DNA of 64,000 nt from Symbiodinium natans (lineage: Eukaryota; Sar; Dinophyceae; Suessiales; Symbiodiniaceae): positions 397,001 to 461,000 of the forward strand of contig CAJNDS010001480.1 of the NCBI GenBank assembly GCA_905221605.1, read 5' to 3'. Below are positions 22,061 through 32,201 of this stretch, one piece after another. Position numbers and translations under genes: made by a program. Each line of letters starts with the position of its first letter. The first letter of the stretch is position 1. Below the pieces are notes generated by a model, which searched no databases, was not told the origin of the DNA, and saw only the letters and a program-made list of their open reading frames with translations.

Positions 22061-22449
22061 CATGTTTAATTATAGCCGACAGGGAGGGTCTCAGGGGCGT
22101 GAGCAACGCAATGTTTCTACAGTTGCCGAAGCTTTTAAAGGGTTTCCAAAGGGCCAAGTCACGATTGTAGCCTAAACCCCAAACGCTAAACCCCAAACCC
22201 CCAAACCCCAAACCCCAAAATCGTCGTTCTAAGCTCTCAAGCCTTAGTTCGTCAGAAAGTCGAGGCCGGAATAGAGCAGGGCTGGCTTGAGTCAGTTTGG
22301 GTACTGAGGGGGGTTTGTTTTGGCATGTGCAGGGATTACAAGAGTCGTGTTGGTGGCTATCCGTAAACCCTAAACCCTAAACCCCAAACCCCAAACCCTA
22401 AACCCCAAATCCTAAACGCGCTTCCTTGAAGCTTCTTGTCCGATGGCAG

Positions 22450-22515
22450 GTCATCATCACGTCGGCTCCGCCGCAAACGACGGACCCACTGGGATGCACT
22501 GACACATTTATGGGG
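22450..22515 (+). CDS. putative exon, unknown gene
   Basis: The exon follows TCCGATGGCAG and reads VIITSAPPQTTDPLGCTDTF then MG before GCTTAGGG, a heptad variant that would act as a GC donor. C-rich heptads lie upstream and G-rich ones downstream. Confidence 0.5.
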
Positions 22516-22691
22516 CTTAGGGTTTAGGCTTTAGGTGTTGACACATTAAGGGTGTTTAGGGTTGTGGGTTTCGGGGGTGGGGTCTAGTGTTTATATACAC
22601 TGGCGTCCCTAAACTCTAACCCTTAATCATACCCTAAACCCTAAACCCTAAACCCTAAACCCTAAACCCAAATCGCGGATCACGACGGCAG

Positions 22692-22801
22692 GCGAAGAAC
22701 GCCTGGCGTGTCGTTGAACATGGTGCGACACGAGCTTGCCTTGAAAGACTCGACCTGGCTTCAAGACTTCAGGCGTCTTCGAAAACATTCGCAAATCCTG
22801 G
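22692..22801 (+). CDS. putative exon, unknown gene
   Basis: The exon follows ATCACGACGGCAG and reads AKNAWRVVEHGATRACLERL, then DLASRLQASSKTFANP, before GG|GTGTAG. It is 110 nt with good codon third-position GC and a helical, ankyrin-like flavour (WRVVEHGATRACLERL). Calling it an ankyrin-type repeat is only a guess. Confidence 0.55.
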
Positions 22802-22889
22802 GTGTAGGGTTTAGGGTCTAACCCTAAACCCTAAACCCTAAACCCTAAACCCTACACCCTAAACCCTAAACCCTAAACCCTAAACCTGG

Positions 22890-22968
22890 CTGTTGGAGAT
22901 GCTCCACAGCACGCGGAGGAGGTTTTGGAGGCAGCTGATTCCGAAGAGCCGCAGCTGCCTTCGCGGTC
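22890..22968 (+). CDS. putative exon, unknown gene
   Basis: The frame NLAVGDAPQHAEEVLEAADS then EEPQLPSR is open and acidic, ending at a GCG|GTCGGG or G-heptad donor. The left edge is uncertain (acceptor GTTGGAG at about 22898). It is bracketed by C-rich and G-rich heptad arrays. Confidence 0.45.
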
Positions 22969-23657
22969 GGGTTTAGGGTTTAGGGTTCAGGGTTTAGGGT
23001 TTAGGGTTTAGGGTTTAGGGTTTAGGGTTTAGGGTTTAGGAAACTTGTTTACATCTTAAAGAATGTAGGGGGTGCATGCAAGACTTGAGATGACTGCGAG
23101 ACAAGATCACGACACCGAGTGCATTGGTGGCTCAGCAGTTGCATTCTAGCACGCCGAAGATTAAAATGGCCTTGGAGGTGCCATACCAACCCTAAAACCC
23201 TAAAACCCTAAAACCCTAAAGCCCTAAAGCCCTAAAACCCTAAAAACCTAAAGCCCTAAAACCCTAACACCCTCAAACCCTGAACCCTAAACACCAGATT
23301 CTGATAGTTTGTGGAATGGTCTCGAAGGTTTTTTTGACTCCCCGCAAGGTCGACATGTTGAGGCTTCAGGGTTTAGGGCTCAGTGTCGATGTAAACAAGT
23401 TTCCTAAACCCTAAACCCTAAACCCTAAAACGGCAGCCGAAGTGTTTTTCAATTCTACATGTAGCCTCTGCTTTGTTCGCTGAAGTCCTTTGAGGAGGCT
23501 GAGGGCCTTGTAACCCCCTAAGAAGCTTCCCAAACCCCAAAACCCTAAACCCTAAACCCCAAACCCTAAACCCTAAACCCTAAAGGCTTAAGGCGTACAA
23601 GCTGCTGCCACTTCAACATGTGTAACTCCAAACCCTAAACCCTACACCGCATGCGAG

Positions 23658-23718
23658 GAGGCCGCCGTCCCTGTTGACAAGACCCCGATCGGCAACATCG
23701 GGGACGGCGAGGCTGCTT
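23658..23718 (+). CDS. putative exon, unknown gene
   Basis: The exon follows CCGCATGCGAG and reads EAAVPVDKTPIGNIGDGEAA, ending GCTGCTT|GTGGGT. Third codon positions are strongly GC. No domain is recognised. Confidence 0.5.
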
Positions 23719-23999
23719 GTGGGTTCCGGGTTTAAAGCTTAGGGTTTAGGGTTTAGGGTTAGGGTTTAGGCTTTAGGCTTTAGGCTTTTGGCTTTTGGCT
23801 TTTGGCTTTTGGCTTTTGGGTTTAGGGTTAGGGTTGAGGGTTTAGGGTTTATAGGGTTTATAGTAAGTTTATAGGGTGCTGTTCCCTAGAGGCCCCTTGA
23901 GCAACCGGAAAGCAACATGTCCCTCCCTTAAGACCCCCCCCCCCAAAAAAAAAACTACTTTTTGTAGGTTCCCTCAAGAATCCTCGAACGGGGCTTTAG

Positions 24000-24115
24000 A
24001 CTAAGAGCCTACAAGACAGCAAGCCCCCTGCTTCTTAGTAGGGAATGAGGGAACTAGCCACCCTTTAAGGGATTATATAGGGTACCTCATCCCCTCATTC
24101 CCTATTTAAGGACCA
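24000..24115. mobile_element. inverted-repeat element, family G
   Basis: CTGCTTCTTAGTAGGGAATG and GAGGGAAC at the left are mirrored by CCTCATTCCC and TATTTAAGGACCAG at the right, with a core of AAGGGATTATATAGGG. Related arms are at 5750, 29985-30178 and 44918. Confidence 0.6.
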
Positions 24116-24388
24116 GCCAGTAGGTTTTGGGTTCTTAAGGTAAAACCTAAAGCCCTATGCCTTGGAGCCTCAACCAGAACCCTCAGCGGCAAACGACGCA
24201 AACCTAAAACCTAAACCCCAACACAAGAGCCCCCGAAGATCCTAAACTTTGACCCTAAACCCTGAACCCTGCTGAACCCTAAACCCTCAACCCTAAACCC
24301 TAGACCCTCAACCCAAAACCCTATATATAAACCCTCAACCCCAAACCCTGAACCCTAGCAAAAAAGAAACACCTCCAAACTCCCCAAG

Positions 24389-24515
24389 GAAGCCCGAGAA
24401 AGCTCCACGCGCAGGGCCCTGATGCCCCCAGAGTCGATAACTTCATCGCCAACCCGGACGGGGCTGGGGCCGGGCAAACAAGGGCGGCGTTCTGTTCGGT
24501 TTCGACTTGCCCTAT
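24389..24515 (+). CDS. putative exon, unknown gene, frame uncertain
   Basis: After CTCCCCAAG two frames are open. The frame with the higher third-position GC reads RKLHAQGPDAPRVDNFIANP then DGAGAGQTRAAFCS. The other reads EARESSTRRALMPPESITSS. The right boundary is unclear. Confidence 0.4.
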
Positions 24516-24847
24516 ACCTTAAACCCTGAGCCCTAAACCCTAAACTCTAACGCTATAAGCCCGGCAACCCTAAACCCTAAACCCTACAAACCCTAAAACC
24601 TAAACCTTAAAACCCCGGACCCTAAGCCCGAATCCTAAACCCTAAACCATATCCCTAAGCCCGTATAGGGTTTTAGTTTCTGGTTTAGGAGTTTAGGGTT
24701 GAAGGCTCCAATGTAAGGTTCCATGACTTAGGAGCGGCAGGACCGCATGCTTTCGATTCTTGCTTGCCTTGCTGCATAGGAGCTCCTATGCAGCAGAACT
24801 CTTTTCAGTAAAGACGCCCTAAGGCGTAAACCCTAAACCCCAAATCC

Positions 24848-24911
24848 ATGAAGGTGCTTGTGCTTAAGAAGGAGCCTGTCAAGGTGTTTCACGATGTCCG
24901 CTTGCAGAAAG
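24848..24911 (+). CDS. putative exon, possibly with a start codon
   Basis: ATG opens MKVLVLKKEPVKVFHDVRLQ then K, followed by a GTAGCT donor. No acceptor AG is visible immediately upstream, so this may be a first exon. Function not recognised. Confidence 0.4.
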
Positions 24912-25295
24912 GTAGCTAGGGGTATCTCCTTAAAGGTCAAAATGCCCGATTCCCGTGGCCACAAATTTAGGTTTTAGGGTTTAGGGTGCTAATAGCTAAC
25001 GACGACCAACCTCTGAACACCTAACAAGCTCGACAACATTCAAAAGCCACCCATCAACCTCGCACCCCAAAACCCAAGCCCTAGACCCTAAACCCACAAA
25101 CCCTATCTGACCCTAGTTTGGGTGTTCGGGATGTGTGTCCCGAAATCCTAAGCCCTTGGGTTTTGGCTGCTTGGGCTTAGAAGCTGAATGAGTGCACTTT
25201 ACACTTCTTGGGATACCATAATCCCTTTGTGAACTGAACGTGTACACTTTTTGGGGGGCCTATGAACTCAGCAACTATAAGTGGGGCTTCTGCAG

Positions 25296-25349
25296 GAGGA
25301 CCCCAGGACGAATGAGGATCCCAACACAGGAGGCCGAGCTTTACAACAG
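25296..25349 (+). CDS. putative exon with heptad-derived 5' splice site
   Basis: The exon follows GGCTTCTGCAG and reads EDPRTNEDPNTGGRALQQ, ending exactly at CAG|GTTTAGGG. It joins in phase with 26192-26241. Confidence 0.55.
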
Positions 25350-26191
25350 GTTTAGGGCCGTTTAGGGTTTAGGGGTTTAGGGTTTTTTGGGGGGTTTAGG
25401 GATGCTGTTTTCTTTATATATATATATATACATAGTCTGGAAAGGCGGGGGTTTAGGGTCTTGGGTGTTGGCTCCCTCACTAGGGTTTAGGGATGAGGGT
25501 GTCTCTCGCTCTTTCTCGCTCGCTCGCTCGCTCGCTTTCGTTTGAAGTTTGTCCGTCCAGCGTATGCATAGTTAGCATGCCCGAAGCAGGTAAGAAAGAC
25601 TTGCTGTGCATTGGTAGGGCATGACGGAATCGTAGTAGCAACTAGTGATTATGCTGATGCCTCCATTCCGTCAGTCCTTTCCAACCAACTGCTTGCTGGG
25701 AGCTTGGTACGGTTTTTCCTGAAAAATGGAATACTCCATGCCTCTTGAACATCTCCCCGAGATGTTCGGACGCTACTTGGATGCTACTAATTAAGCACTG
25801 GCCGTAGTCCCCAGCGAACTGACAAGGATTGCAAACTCATTGACGCCCACACCCTGCCACTTAGAGGGGCCGTGTTCTTGAGCTGCTGCAAGCACTAGAG
25901 TCTCAACCCTAAGCCCTAAACACATAAACACCTAAACATCCGTCCTGAATAGGGATACAAGAGGGGGGGGGGGGGGTAGTATGATGATTAGATGCATATC
26001 GGACCAACCCACGTCATGTCGGTTAAGGTTTGGGGGTTGGGGTTTAGGGTTTAGGGTTTGTGGTTTGTGGTTTGTGTTTGGGTGAACTGGGTGCAATATT
26101 GCGGGTCAATTTTTAGGGTTGGGGAGTGTGTGTGTTGAGGCTTGCTCGTGACTGCTTAGATTTTGCCACCTTTGCCGTGCCGGTTTTGCAG

Positions 26192-26241
26192 TTGCGCCTC
26201 TTCAATGGTGGGCATTGCTCGAACCCAGTCTTCTCAAAGCC
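26192..26241 (+). CDS. putative exon with heptad-derived 5' splice site
   Basis: The exon follows CGGTTTTGCAG and reads LRLFNGGHCSNPVFSK. The donor is the GT of a GTTTAGGG array of about 12 units. It joins in phase to 25296. Confidence 0.55.
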
Positions 26242-26369
26242 GTTTAGGGTTTAGGGTTTAGGGTTTAGGGTTTAGGGTTTAGGGTTTAGGGTTTAGGGTT
26301 TAGGGTTTAGGGTTTAGGGTTTAGGGCCTATAGGCTTACTTGGGCAAGTCGAGTCTAGGGTTTAAGGGA

Positions 26370-26500
26370 ATCAATGAGGGACCCTTATATGGGAACTTAG
26401 GGGCTACATTGGGGCTACTTAGGCATATATGTATATATAGGGTAACATAGGGGAATAAGATGAAGGGTCCCTTCTAGGGGTCCCTCTTCCTTCCTAAACC
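26370..26500. mobile_element. inverted-repeat element
   Basis: AATGAGGGACCCTTATATGG at the left is partly mirrored by AAGGGTCCCTCTTCC at the right. The core has ATATATGTATATATAGGG and GGGAATAAGA. A related degenerate unit lies at about 2040-2150. Confidence 0.45.
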
Positions 26501-26733
26501 CAAACCCTAGGCCCTAAACCTTAAAGCCTCAACCTAGCTTATGTCCCTTAAAGGGTTAGGGACGGCCTTGGGCCTTTGCTCTTCATGATACCCACATGGG
26601 ACCGCCAGGCTTGTGTACCAGACTGTGGTGCCCCTAAACCCTAAACCCTAAACCCTAAACCCCAAACCCTAAACCCTAAACCCTAAACCCTCCCAGGCTT
26701 GCCTTTTGCAATACTTGCCTTCAAATTATGCAG

Positions 26734-26822
26734 GCCCTGGGAAATCGGACGTCGACATGACCGTCATTCTTGTAATTGCCGGCTCAGTTATCTGCTGTCT
26801 GGTGCTTTGGATTGCACCTGTG
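26734..26822 (+). CDS. putative exon; membrane-span or Cys-rich reading
   Basis: After AAATTATGCAG two frames are open. One contains a 20-residue hydrophobic run (MTVILVIAGSVICCLVLWIA) preceded by DVD. The other, HSCNCRLSYLLSGALDCTCG, is Cys-rich and is the one whose phase matches both 26241 and 27419. I cannot decide between them. The donor is G|GTTTAGGG. Confidence 0.45.
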
Positions 26823-27178
26823 GTTTAGGGCCTTCCGGGCCCTTAAACCCTAAACCCCGGAACCCCTAAACCCTAAACCCTAAACCCTAAACCCTAAACC
26901 CTAAACCCTAAACCCTAAACCTCTAAGCCCTAAACCCTAAACCCTAAACCCTAAATCCTAACCGGTTAGTCTCTAGGTCTCCATGATGGGCCTCGGAACC
27001 CTCTGGGCCCCAGGTTCGTGCCGTCAACTTCTTCGTCTCGTTTTAAGCCAACAAAAGGCTATAAGCTTCAGTCCCCATAAAGGACCCTAAACCCTAAACC
27101 CTAGACCCTAATTCCTAAGCCCTAAACCCTAAACCCTGAGCCCTAAGCCCTGAGCCCTAAGCCCTAAGCCATATGCAG

Positions 27179-27296
27179 CAGGGTTTATGTTACTGTTATT
27201 GGTGGGTGTATACAAGGTTCCTTTTGAATATTGGTGAGTGTACATACTTGGTGTCCTTTTGGGGGGTACACGAAATATACAGCTTCAGTCCCCACA
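27179..27296. repeat. dispersed repeat family H, copy 1
   Basis: The segment shares TTACTGTTATT, GTGAGTGTA-type, AGGTTCCTTTT, AATATTGGTGA and GTCCTTTTGGGGG words in the same order with 48812-48912. Non-coding. The boundaries are approximate. Confidence 0.7.
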
Positions 27297-27418
27297 AAGG
27301 ACCCTGAACCCTAAACCCTAAACCCTAAACCCTAAACCCTAAACCCTAAACCCTCAACCCTAAACCCTACTTCATGTCAAGGCGCGGTTCTTCAATGGAC
27401 TCTGATGGGTTCGTTTAG

Positions 27419-27469
27419 GGCAGCGTATGAACGCCAGAATCCTTCAGGTTGCCAAGCTCATTGGCATGG
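27419..27469 (+). CDS. putative exon
   Basis: The acceptor AG comes from TCGTTTAG and the exon reads QRMNARILQVAKLIGM, an amphipathic helix, ending G|GTTTTGGG. It joins 26734 in phase in the Cys-rich frame. Confidence 0.45.
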
Positions 27470-27585
27470 GTTTTGGGTTTAGGGTTTAGGGTTCAGGGTT
27501 TAGGGTTTAGGGTTTAATTAGGGTTTAGGGTTTAATTAGGGTTCAGGGTTTAGGGTTTCGGGTTTCGGGTTTTCGTATCAAGCAG

Positions 27586-27878
27586 AGGAGGAGGTACAAT
27601 GACCAGCAACAAGACAACCCCGATTTTGTTTGATGATGTGGGTTGTTTCGTTTCCAACCCTAAATCCCATAAACCCTAAACCCCAAACCCTAAACCCCGA
27701 ACCCCAAACCCTAAACCCTCAACCCCTAAACCCGAAACCCCAAGCCTAGACCCTAAACCCTCAACCCCTAAAGCCGAAACCCTAAACCCTAAACCCCAGC
27801 AAGGTCTTGGCTGTGTTCGGCTTCGCCTTCTGGACTGGAGCTCTGAAACGAGGTCCCACCCGCCTGGGGCTTGGTCCC
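27586..27878 (+). CDS. two putative exons, unknown gene
   Basis: The first, about 27586-27628 after ATCAAGCAG, reads RRRYNDQQQDNPDF. The second, 27800-27878 after AAACCCCAG, reads KVLAVFGFAFWTGALKRGPT then RLGLGP before a strong GTATGT donor. The second is the better supported and contains a short hydrophobic patch. Confidence 0.5.
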
Positions 27879-27879
27879 G

Positions 27880-28170
27880 TATGTTTCGGGTTTAGGGTTT
27901 AGAGTTTAGGGTTTGGGTTTTTGAGTTGTAGGGTTTTAGGGTTTCAGGGTTTCAGGGTTTTTGGGTTTTAGGGTTTTAGGATTTTAGGGTTTTTGGGTTT
28001 TTGGGTTTTTGGGTTGTAGGGTTCTAGGGTTTTAGGGGGTTCTAGGGTTTGAGGGTTTTAGGGTTCTAGGGTTCTAGGGTTCTGGGGTTTTAGGGTTTTA
28101 GGGTTCTAGGGTTTGAGGGTTTGAGGGTTTTGGGGTTGTTTTAGGTTTTTAGGGTTTTAGCGTTTTAGGG
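27880..28170. repeat. degenerate G-rich heptad array with TTTTAGGG and TTCTAGGG variants
   Basis: Units drift among TTTAGGG, TTTTAGGG, TTTTTGGG and TTCTAGGG. This is unlike the clean arrays elsewhere, suggesting an older array. Confidence 0.85.
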
Positions 28171-28415
28171 GGGGATTCTAAGCCCAAAAGTCACACAACC
28201 TAAGCTCTAAGCCAGGGGTCTTTTAGAGGAGTTGAATGTTTGCTGCTTTCGGGCTTGGGGTGTTGGTTTTCTATTTGTTTGCTCAAGGTTTTACTTCCTA
28301 AACCCGAACCCGAAACCCTAAACCCTAAACCCTAAACCCTAAACCCTAAACCCTAAACCCTAAACCTTAAACCCTATATCCTATACCCTATACCCTATAC
28401 CCTATACCCACCCAG

Positions 28416-28495
28416 GGGTCGAAGACTTCAAGTTCGTGGAGCCCCCCGTCATCTCGAACCTCAGCGGCGGGGACGAGGTCAGGGCGCTGTTTGAG
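28416..28495 (+). CDS. putative exon, unknown gene
   Basis: The exon follows CCCACCCAG and reads VEDFKFVEPPVISNLSGGDE then VRALFE before GAG|GTTTCG. Almost every third codon position is G or C, which is strong coding evidence. Flanked by C-rich array upstream and G-rich array downstream. Confidence 0.6.
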
Positions 28496-28499
28496 GTTT

Positions 28500-28780
28500 C
28501 GGGTTTAGGGTTTAGGGTTTGGGGTTTAGGGTTTGGGGTTTAGGGTTTAGGGTTTAGGGGTTTAGGGTTTAGGGTTTAGGGTTTAGGGTTTAGGGTTTAG
28601 GTTTAGGGTTTGGGGTTTAGGGTTTGGGGTTTAGGGTTTAGGGTTTAGGGGTTTAGGGTTTAGGGTTTAGGTTTGGGGGTTTTGGGGTTTTGGGGTTTTG
28701 GGGTTTTGGGGTTTTGGGGTTTTGGGGGTGTAGGGGTTTAGGGGTTTAGGGTTTAGGGTGTGGTAGGGGTTTGCGGTTTT
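28500..28780. repeat. G-rich heptad array with TTTTGGGG block
   Basis: TTTAGGG/TTTGGGG units pass into a short (TTTTGGGG)n block near 28680-28725. Confidence 0.9.
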
Positions 28781-29240
28781 GGGGTTTGGGTTGTAAAGTA
28801 AGGCATGCTGACGCGACCGACGGGAGATTGCATCCTACTACAGGTTAGTAGTATACAGGGTTTTGTTGGGTTCGTCTCTCTCAAACCCTAAACCCTAAAC
28901 CCTAAACCCTAAAGCCCTAAAACCCTAAAGCCCTAAAGCCCTAAAGCCCTAAATCCCTAAAGCCACATATATCAAAAACGAGAGCCGCAGGCAGCTTTTG
29001 CTTTATGAATCGGTCGCGCTTTCCAAGCCCTAAACCCTAAAAATATTGACTCCATAGGCGATGTATACCCCAAATCCTAAACTTCCTAAACTTCCTACAC
29101 CCTAAGCCCTAGACCCTAAACCCTAAGCCCTATAAGCCCAAAGCCTCAAACCCTAAACCCTAAACCCTAAACCCTAAACCCTATATTTTGAGCCCGAGGC
29201 CTGCCCAAAGCTTAACCCTGGAACTCTGAAACACTCAAAC

Positions 29241-29346
29241 TTGGAATTTTCCCCCGTATACTACTGGTAACAGGGTTTAGGGTTTAGGGCTTAGGGTTTA
29301 GGGTTTAGGGGTTAGGGACTGCTAGTATACGAGGGAACATCCCCAA
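29241..29346. mobile_element. family B hairpin interrupted by a heptad array
   Basis: The left arm (TTTTCCCCCGTATACTACTG) and right arm (CTGCTAGTATACGAGGGAAC, then ATCCCC) are complementary. The interval between them, about 29271-29318, is a G-rich heptad array in place of the usual core. Confidence 0.7.
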
Positions 29347-29399
29347 CTCAGACCCTGAGACCCTGAAACCGAAACCCCCTCGAACCCCGAAGCCCGCAA

Positions 29400-29695
29400 A
29401 CCCTAAACCCTAAACTTTTCTCTAGCCCTAAACCCTGAACCCTCAAACCCTCAAAACCCTCAAACTCCCTAAGCTTTAAACCCTAAACCCTAAACCCTAA
29501 ACCCTCAAACCCTCAAAACCCTCAAACCCCCTAAACTTTAAACCCTAGACCCCAAACCCTAAACCCTAAACCCCAAACCCCAAACCCCAAACCCCAAACC
29601 CCAAACCCTAAACCCTAAACCCTAAACCCCAAACCCTAAACCCTAAACCCTAAACCCCAAACCCTAAACCCTAAACCCTAAACCCTAAACCCCTG
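29400..29695. repeat. CCCTAAA and CCCCAAA array
   Basis: Mixed heptads include a run of CCCCAAA between about 29565 and 29605, ending just before the exon at 29710. Confidence 0.95.
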
Positions 29696-29709
29696 CACCC
29701 GAAAGCCAG

Positions 29710-29784
29710 AATGGCCTGGGCTCCCGAGCTTCCTCGCGGAACTCGTCGGGCTCCCGCTGCGTGCAGGAGGCCGCGGCTTCGAGG
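29710..29784 (+). CDS. putative exon, Ser/Arg-rich
   Basis: The exon follows CCGAAAGCCAG and reads NGLGSRASSRNSSGSRCVQE then AAASR, ending AGG|GTTTAGGG. The SRASSRNSS motif is similar to the repeated exons at 37.6-39.9 kb. Confidence 0.5.
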
Positions 29785-29984
29785 GTTTAGGGTTTAGGGT
29801 TTAGGGTTTAGGGTTTAGGGTTTGGGGTTTGGGGTTTGGGGTTTAGGGTTTAGGGTTTAGGGTTTGGAGTTCAGTGTGGAGGGTTTTGTGGTTTCCTCTT
29901 AGGGCTCGTAGTAGTAAGGCTTAAGCCTTACATTCCCCCTGTCATACAATCTAAAACCGAGGGGTGATTCAGGGACTCTCGAGG

Positions 29985-30178
29985 TTGGCCTGACTGCTTC
30001 TTAGTCGGGAATGAGGGAATGCGGTACCCCTAAACCCTAAACCCTAAACCCTAAACCCTAAACCCTAAACCCTAAACCCTAAACCCTAAACCCTAAACCC
30101 TAAACCCTAAACCCTAAACCCTAAACCCTAAACCCTAAACCCTAAACCATTCCCTCCTTCCCTTCTAAGAACCAGAGG
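29985..30178. mobile_element. family G hairpin interrupted by a heptad array
   Basis: Left arm CTGCTTCTTAGTCGGGAATG and GAGGGAATG; right arm CATTCCCTCCTTCCC and TTCTAAGAACCAG. Between them lie about 17 uninterrupted CCCTAAA heptads (about 30026-30146). Confidence 0.7.
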
Positions 30179-31093
30179 CTTGGGGTTGTGCAAGATCTTA
30201 TTTTCGAGTTCCTGGATTCTTTGTCGCTGTTCCCACTTCGTTTTCATATTGTTGTTACACACCTGCCTCTTTCGAGTTTTAGGGTTTAGGGTGATAGGGC
30301 TAGGCTGTGGATACCATAGTATCCTGGACATATGCATATCTATGTATATATGCGAACGCCCCATGCTCCCACTTTTTGTGTTTTTTTATATGTCAAACAA
30401 TTCGGACTAAGTTCTATTGTGCAGATGCTGTTTCTGTTTGAGTTCTACCTTTCGGCATCCCCAGTTTCCGAAAGCGAGAGTGCAGCTTCTACTTGTGTTG
30501 TGCTTGAACCTTCTTGCCGCCAGGAACTCCGCAATGCAGGCGAGATACCATGATCTCTATTGCACAAACGATATTTGTTGAGATACTTATCGCTTTACTT
30601 TATGTGTGAACTAACATGACTGAAAATGCTGCTCAGTAAGTTCTAACCGTTCAGTTCTCGAAATCCCATTCAAGCTAGATATTAGCATCAAGTTTGACAC
30701 TAGATCCCAGTCCTTAACAGGGAGTATAGTACCCCCTATTATTATCCCTATTAAGGACTGTTAGTAGAAGGGTGGACATCCCAACCAAGAACCTACAAGA
30801 AAGTGGATTCTTGAGGTAAAGCCGAAACTCCATGTCCTGATACCTTTCTTCCACCAGAGGTCCGCACATCCTCCCGAAGATCCAGCAATTGCTCAAGTCT
30901 TCGGGACACCCAGCCGGTTTAGGGTTTAGGGTTTAGGGTTGAGGGTTTAGGGTTTAGGGTTTAGGGTTTATAGGGCAGCGTGTAGACTTTGCACCACCCT
31001 ACAAACCCCAACATCTGCACAGCCCGATTACATGTATTCACCCTTATACGCGACAAACCTCTAACACTCTCTGGGGACGTGCCCTTATCTCAG
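30179..31093. other. mostly unique, non-heptad sequence
   Basis: It is AT-richer than its surroundings. A family B element lies at about 30700-30785. Several overlapping short frames (30180-30553) lack convincing splice context and codon bias. No exon is supported before 31094. Confidence 0.4.
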
Positions 31094-31158
31094 GGATCCC
31101 AAACGGGGCCGCGAATTGAGGCAACCGACCATGCAGTATTGCGGTTTTCGTCAGCAGG
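31094..31158 (+). CDS. putative exon, unknown gene
   Basis: The exon follows GCCCTTATCTCAG and reads DPKRGRELRQPTMQYCGFRQ then Q, with donor G|GTTTAGGG. Basic. Function not recognised. Confidence 0.45.
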
Positions 31159-31237
31159 GTTTAGGGTTTCGGGTTTAGGGTTTGGGGTTTAGGGTTTAGC
31201 GTTTAGGGTTTAGGGTTTAGGGTTTGGAGCCAAGGGA

Positions 31238-31425
31238 ATGTCAACAAGGTCGGGCGTCTGGGGACGTCCTTGGCATGTCCTCTCGCGTCATCCCCTGAAA
31301 CCGTACGGCCTTGACGTTGAAGTCGCATCCCTTCCTTGGCCCCCGGAAAGTGACGCTCAGTGGAGCTTGGAAGGAAATAGCCGTTTCCAAGCCTTTTATG
31401 CATGTCTATTAGGGGGTGTAGACCG
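31238..31425 (+). CDS. possible exon, unknown gene
   Basis: An open frame reads HVLSRHPLKPYGLDVEVASL, PWPPESDAQWSLEGNSRFQA and FYACLLGG. It looks protein-like but lacks a clear acceptor, and the opposite strand is also open. The right part (from about 31440) contains a family G arm. Confidence 0.35.
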
Positions 31426-31657
31426 GGGCAGCAGTTACCACGCTCCCTCATTCTTTACTAAGAACGAGTAGACCACACCGAGGCCAGCACGGCCCTGGCC
31501 GGACCGAAAGGTACAGTAGCCAAAGCTGCCGAAGTCCTGAGGGCCAAGAGTAGAGAGTATATAGCATGGCCATCATCAGGGTACTGCCGGGGGCCCAAAA
31601 CTTCTTCAGGGTCTGGAACCCCAAGCCCTAAACCCTAAACCCTAAACCCTCATTGTC

Positions 31658-31760
31658 ATGCTACGGATGCTGCACTGCTGGGCTTGGGCCAAGGATGCGG
31701 CGAACTGCGGCGCCTTCTATGATTCGGGCACCAGCAGCACGACCGCCTCCCAGATAGCGA
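31658..31760 (+). CDS. putative exon, unknown gene
   Basis: The frame MLRMLHCWAWAKDAANCGAF then YDSGTSSTTASQIA is open with strong third-position GC. It either starts at this ATG or enters after GGGCCAAG. The donor is likely A|GTTTCC. Confidence 0.5.
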
Positions 31761-31865
31761 GTTTCCGCCAGGACCGCACCCTTTTTTCACCCCATGAACC
31801 CTAAACCCTAAACCCTAAACCTCCGAAACCCCACACCCTAAACCCTAAATCCAAACCGTCTCCAG

Positions 31866-31952
31866 TCCATGCTCACTGACGCAATTCCGACTCGGGTGCG
31901 GAGGCCTTTTGCGAAGCCCCATACCCCCCTCCAAATAGTCGAACAGAGCTGA
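31866..31952 (+). CDS. putative terminal exon, unknown gene
   Basis: The exon follows ACCGTCTCCAG and reads SMLTDAIPTRVRRPFAKPHT then PLQIVEQS before TGA. It would end the gene that spans roughly 17.8-31.9 kb, if that is one gene. Confidence 0.5.
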   Translation, partial: SMLTDAIPTRVRRPFAKPHTPLQIVEQS

Positions 31953-32072
31953 ACTTACGATGGGATCCCTGGGGTTTAGGTCTTAGGGCTTGAGGTTTAG
32001 GGTCAGGGTCTTGGGGTTTAGGGTTTAGGGCTAGAAAAGTTGAGGTGTAGTGAGGGGGCCGGGGGATTTTCG

Positions 32073-32201
32073 ATGGCGAAGTTCACCTCTAGGTACTTCA
32101 TCAAAGGATGCCGCGCATTCCGGGGATCCACATGGCGATTCGTTATGCAACTGTTGGTATCCCAGACGAGATCAGCACGCAAGAGACGAGGGGAGCTAAG
32201 G
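32073..32201 (+). CDS. putative exon, basic protein
   Basis: ATG opens MAKFTSRYFIKGCRAFRGST, then WRFVMQLLVSQTRSARKRRG. It ends AGG|GTTAGG followed by a G-rich heptad array. It could be a first exon. It is strongly basic; no domain recognised. Confidence 0.4.

Larger units (their letters stand above)
20341..22449. other. repeat-rich stretch without supported exons
   Basis: A (GT)n tract lies at 20451-20480. Degenerate CCCTAAA lies at 20800-21070. An inverted-repeat element lies at 21315-21416, a G-rich array at 21760-21830 and a C-rich array at 21896-22060. The segments at 20600-20780 and 21080-21160 have unique sequence but no exon that I can support. Confidence 0.45.
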
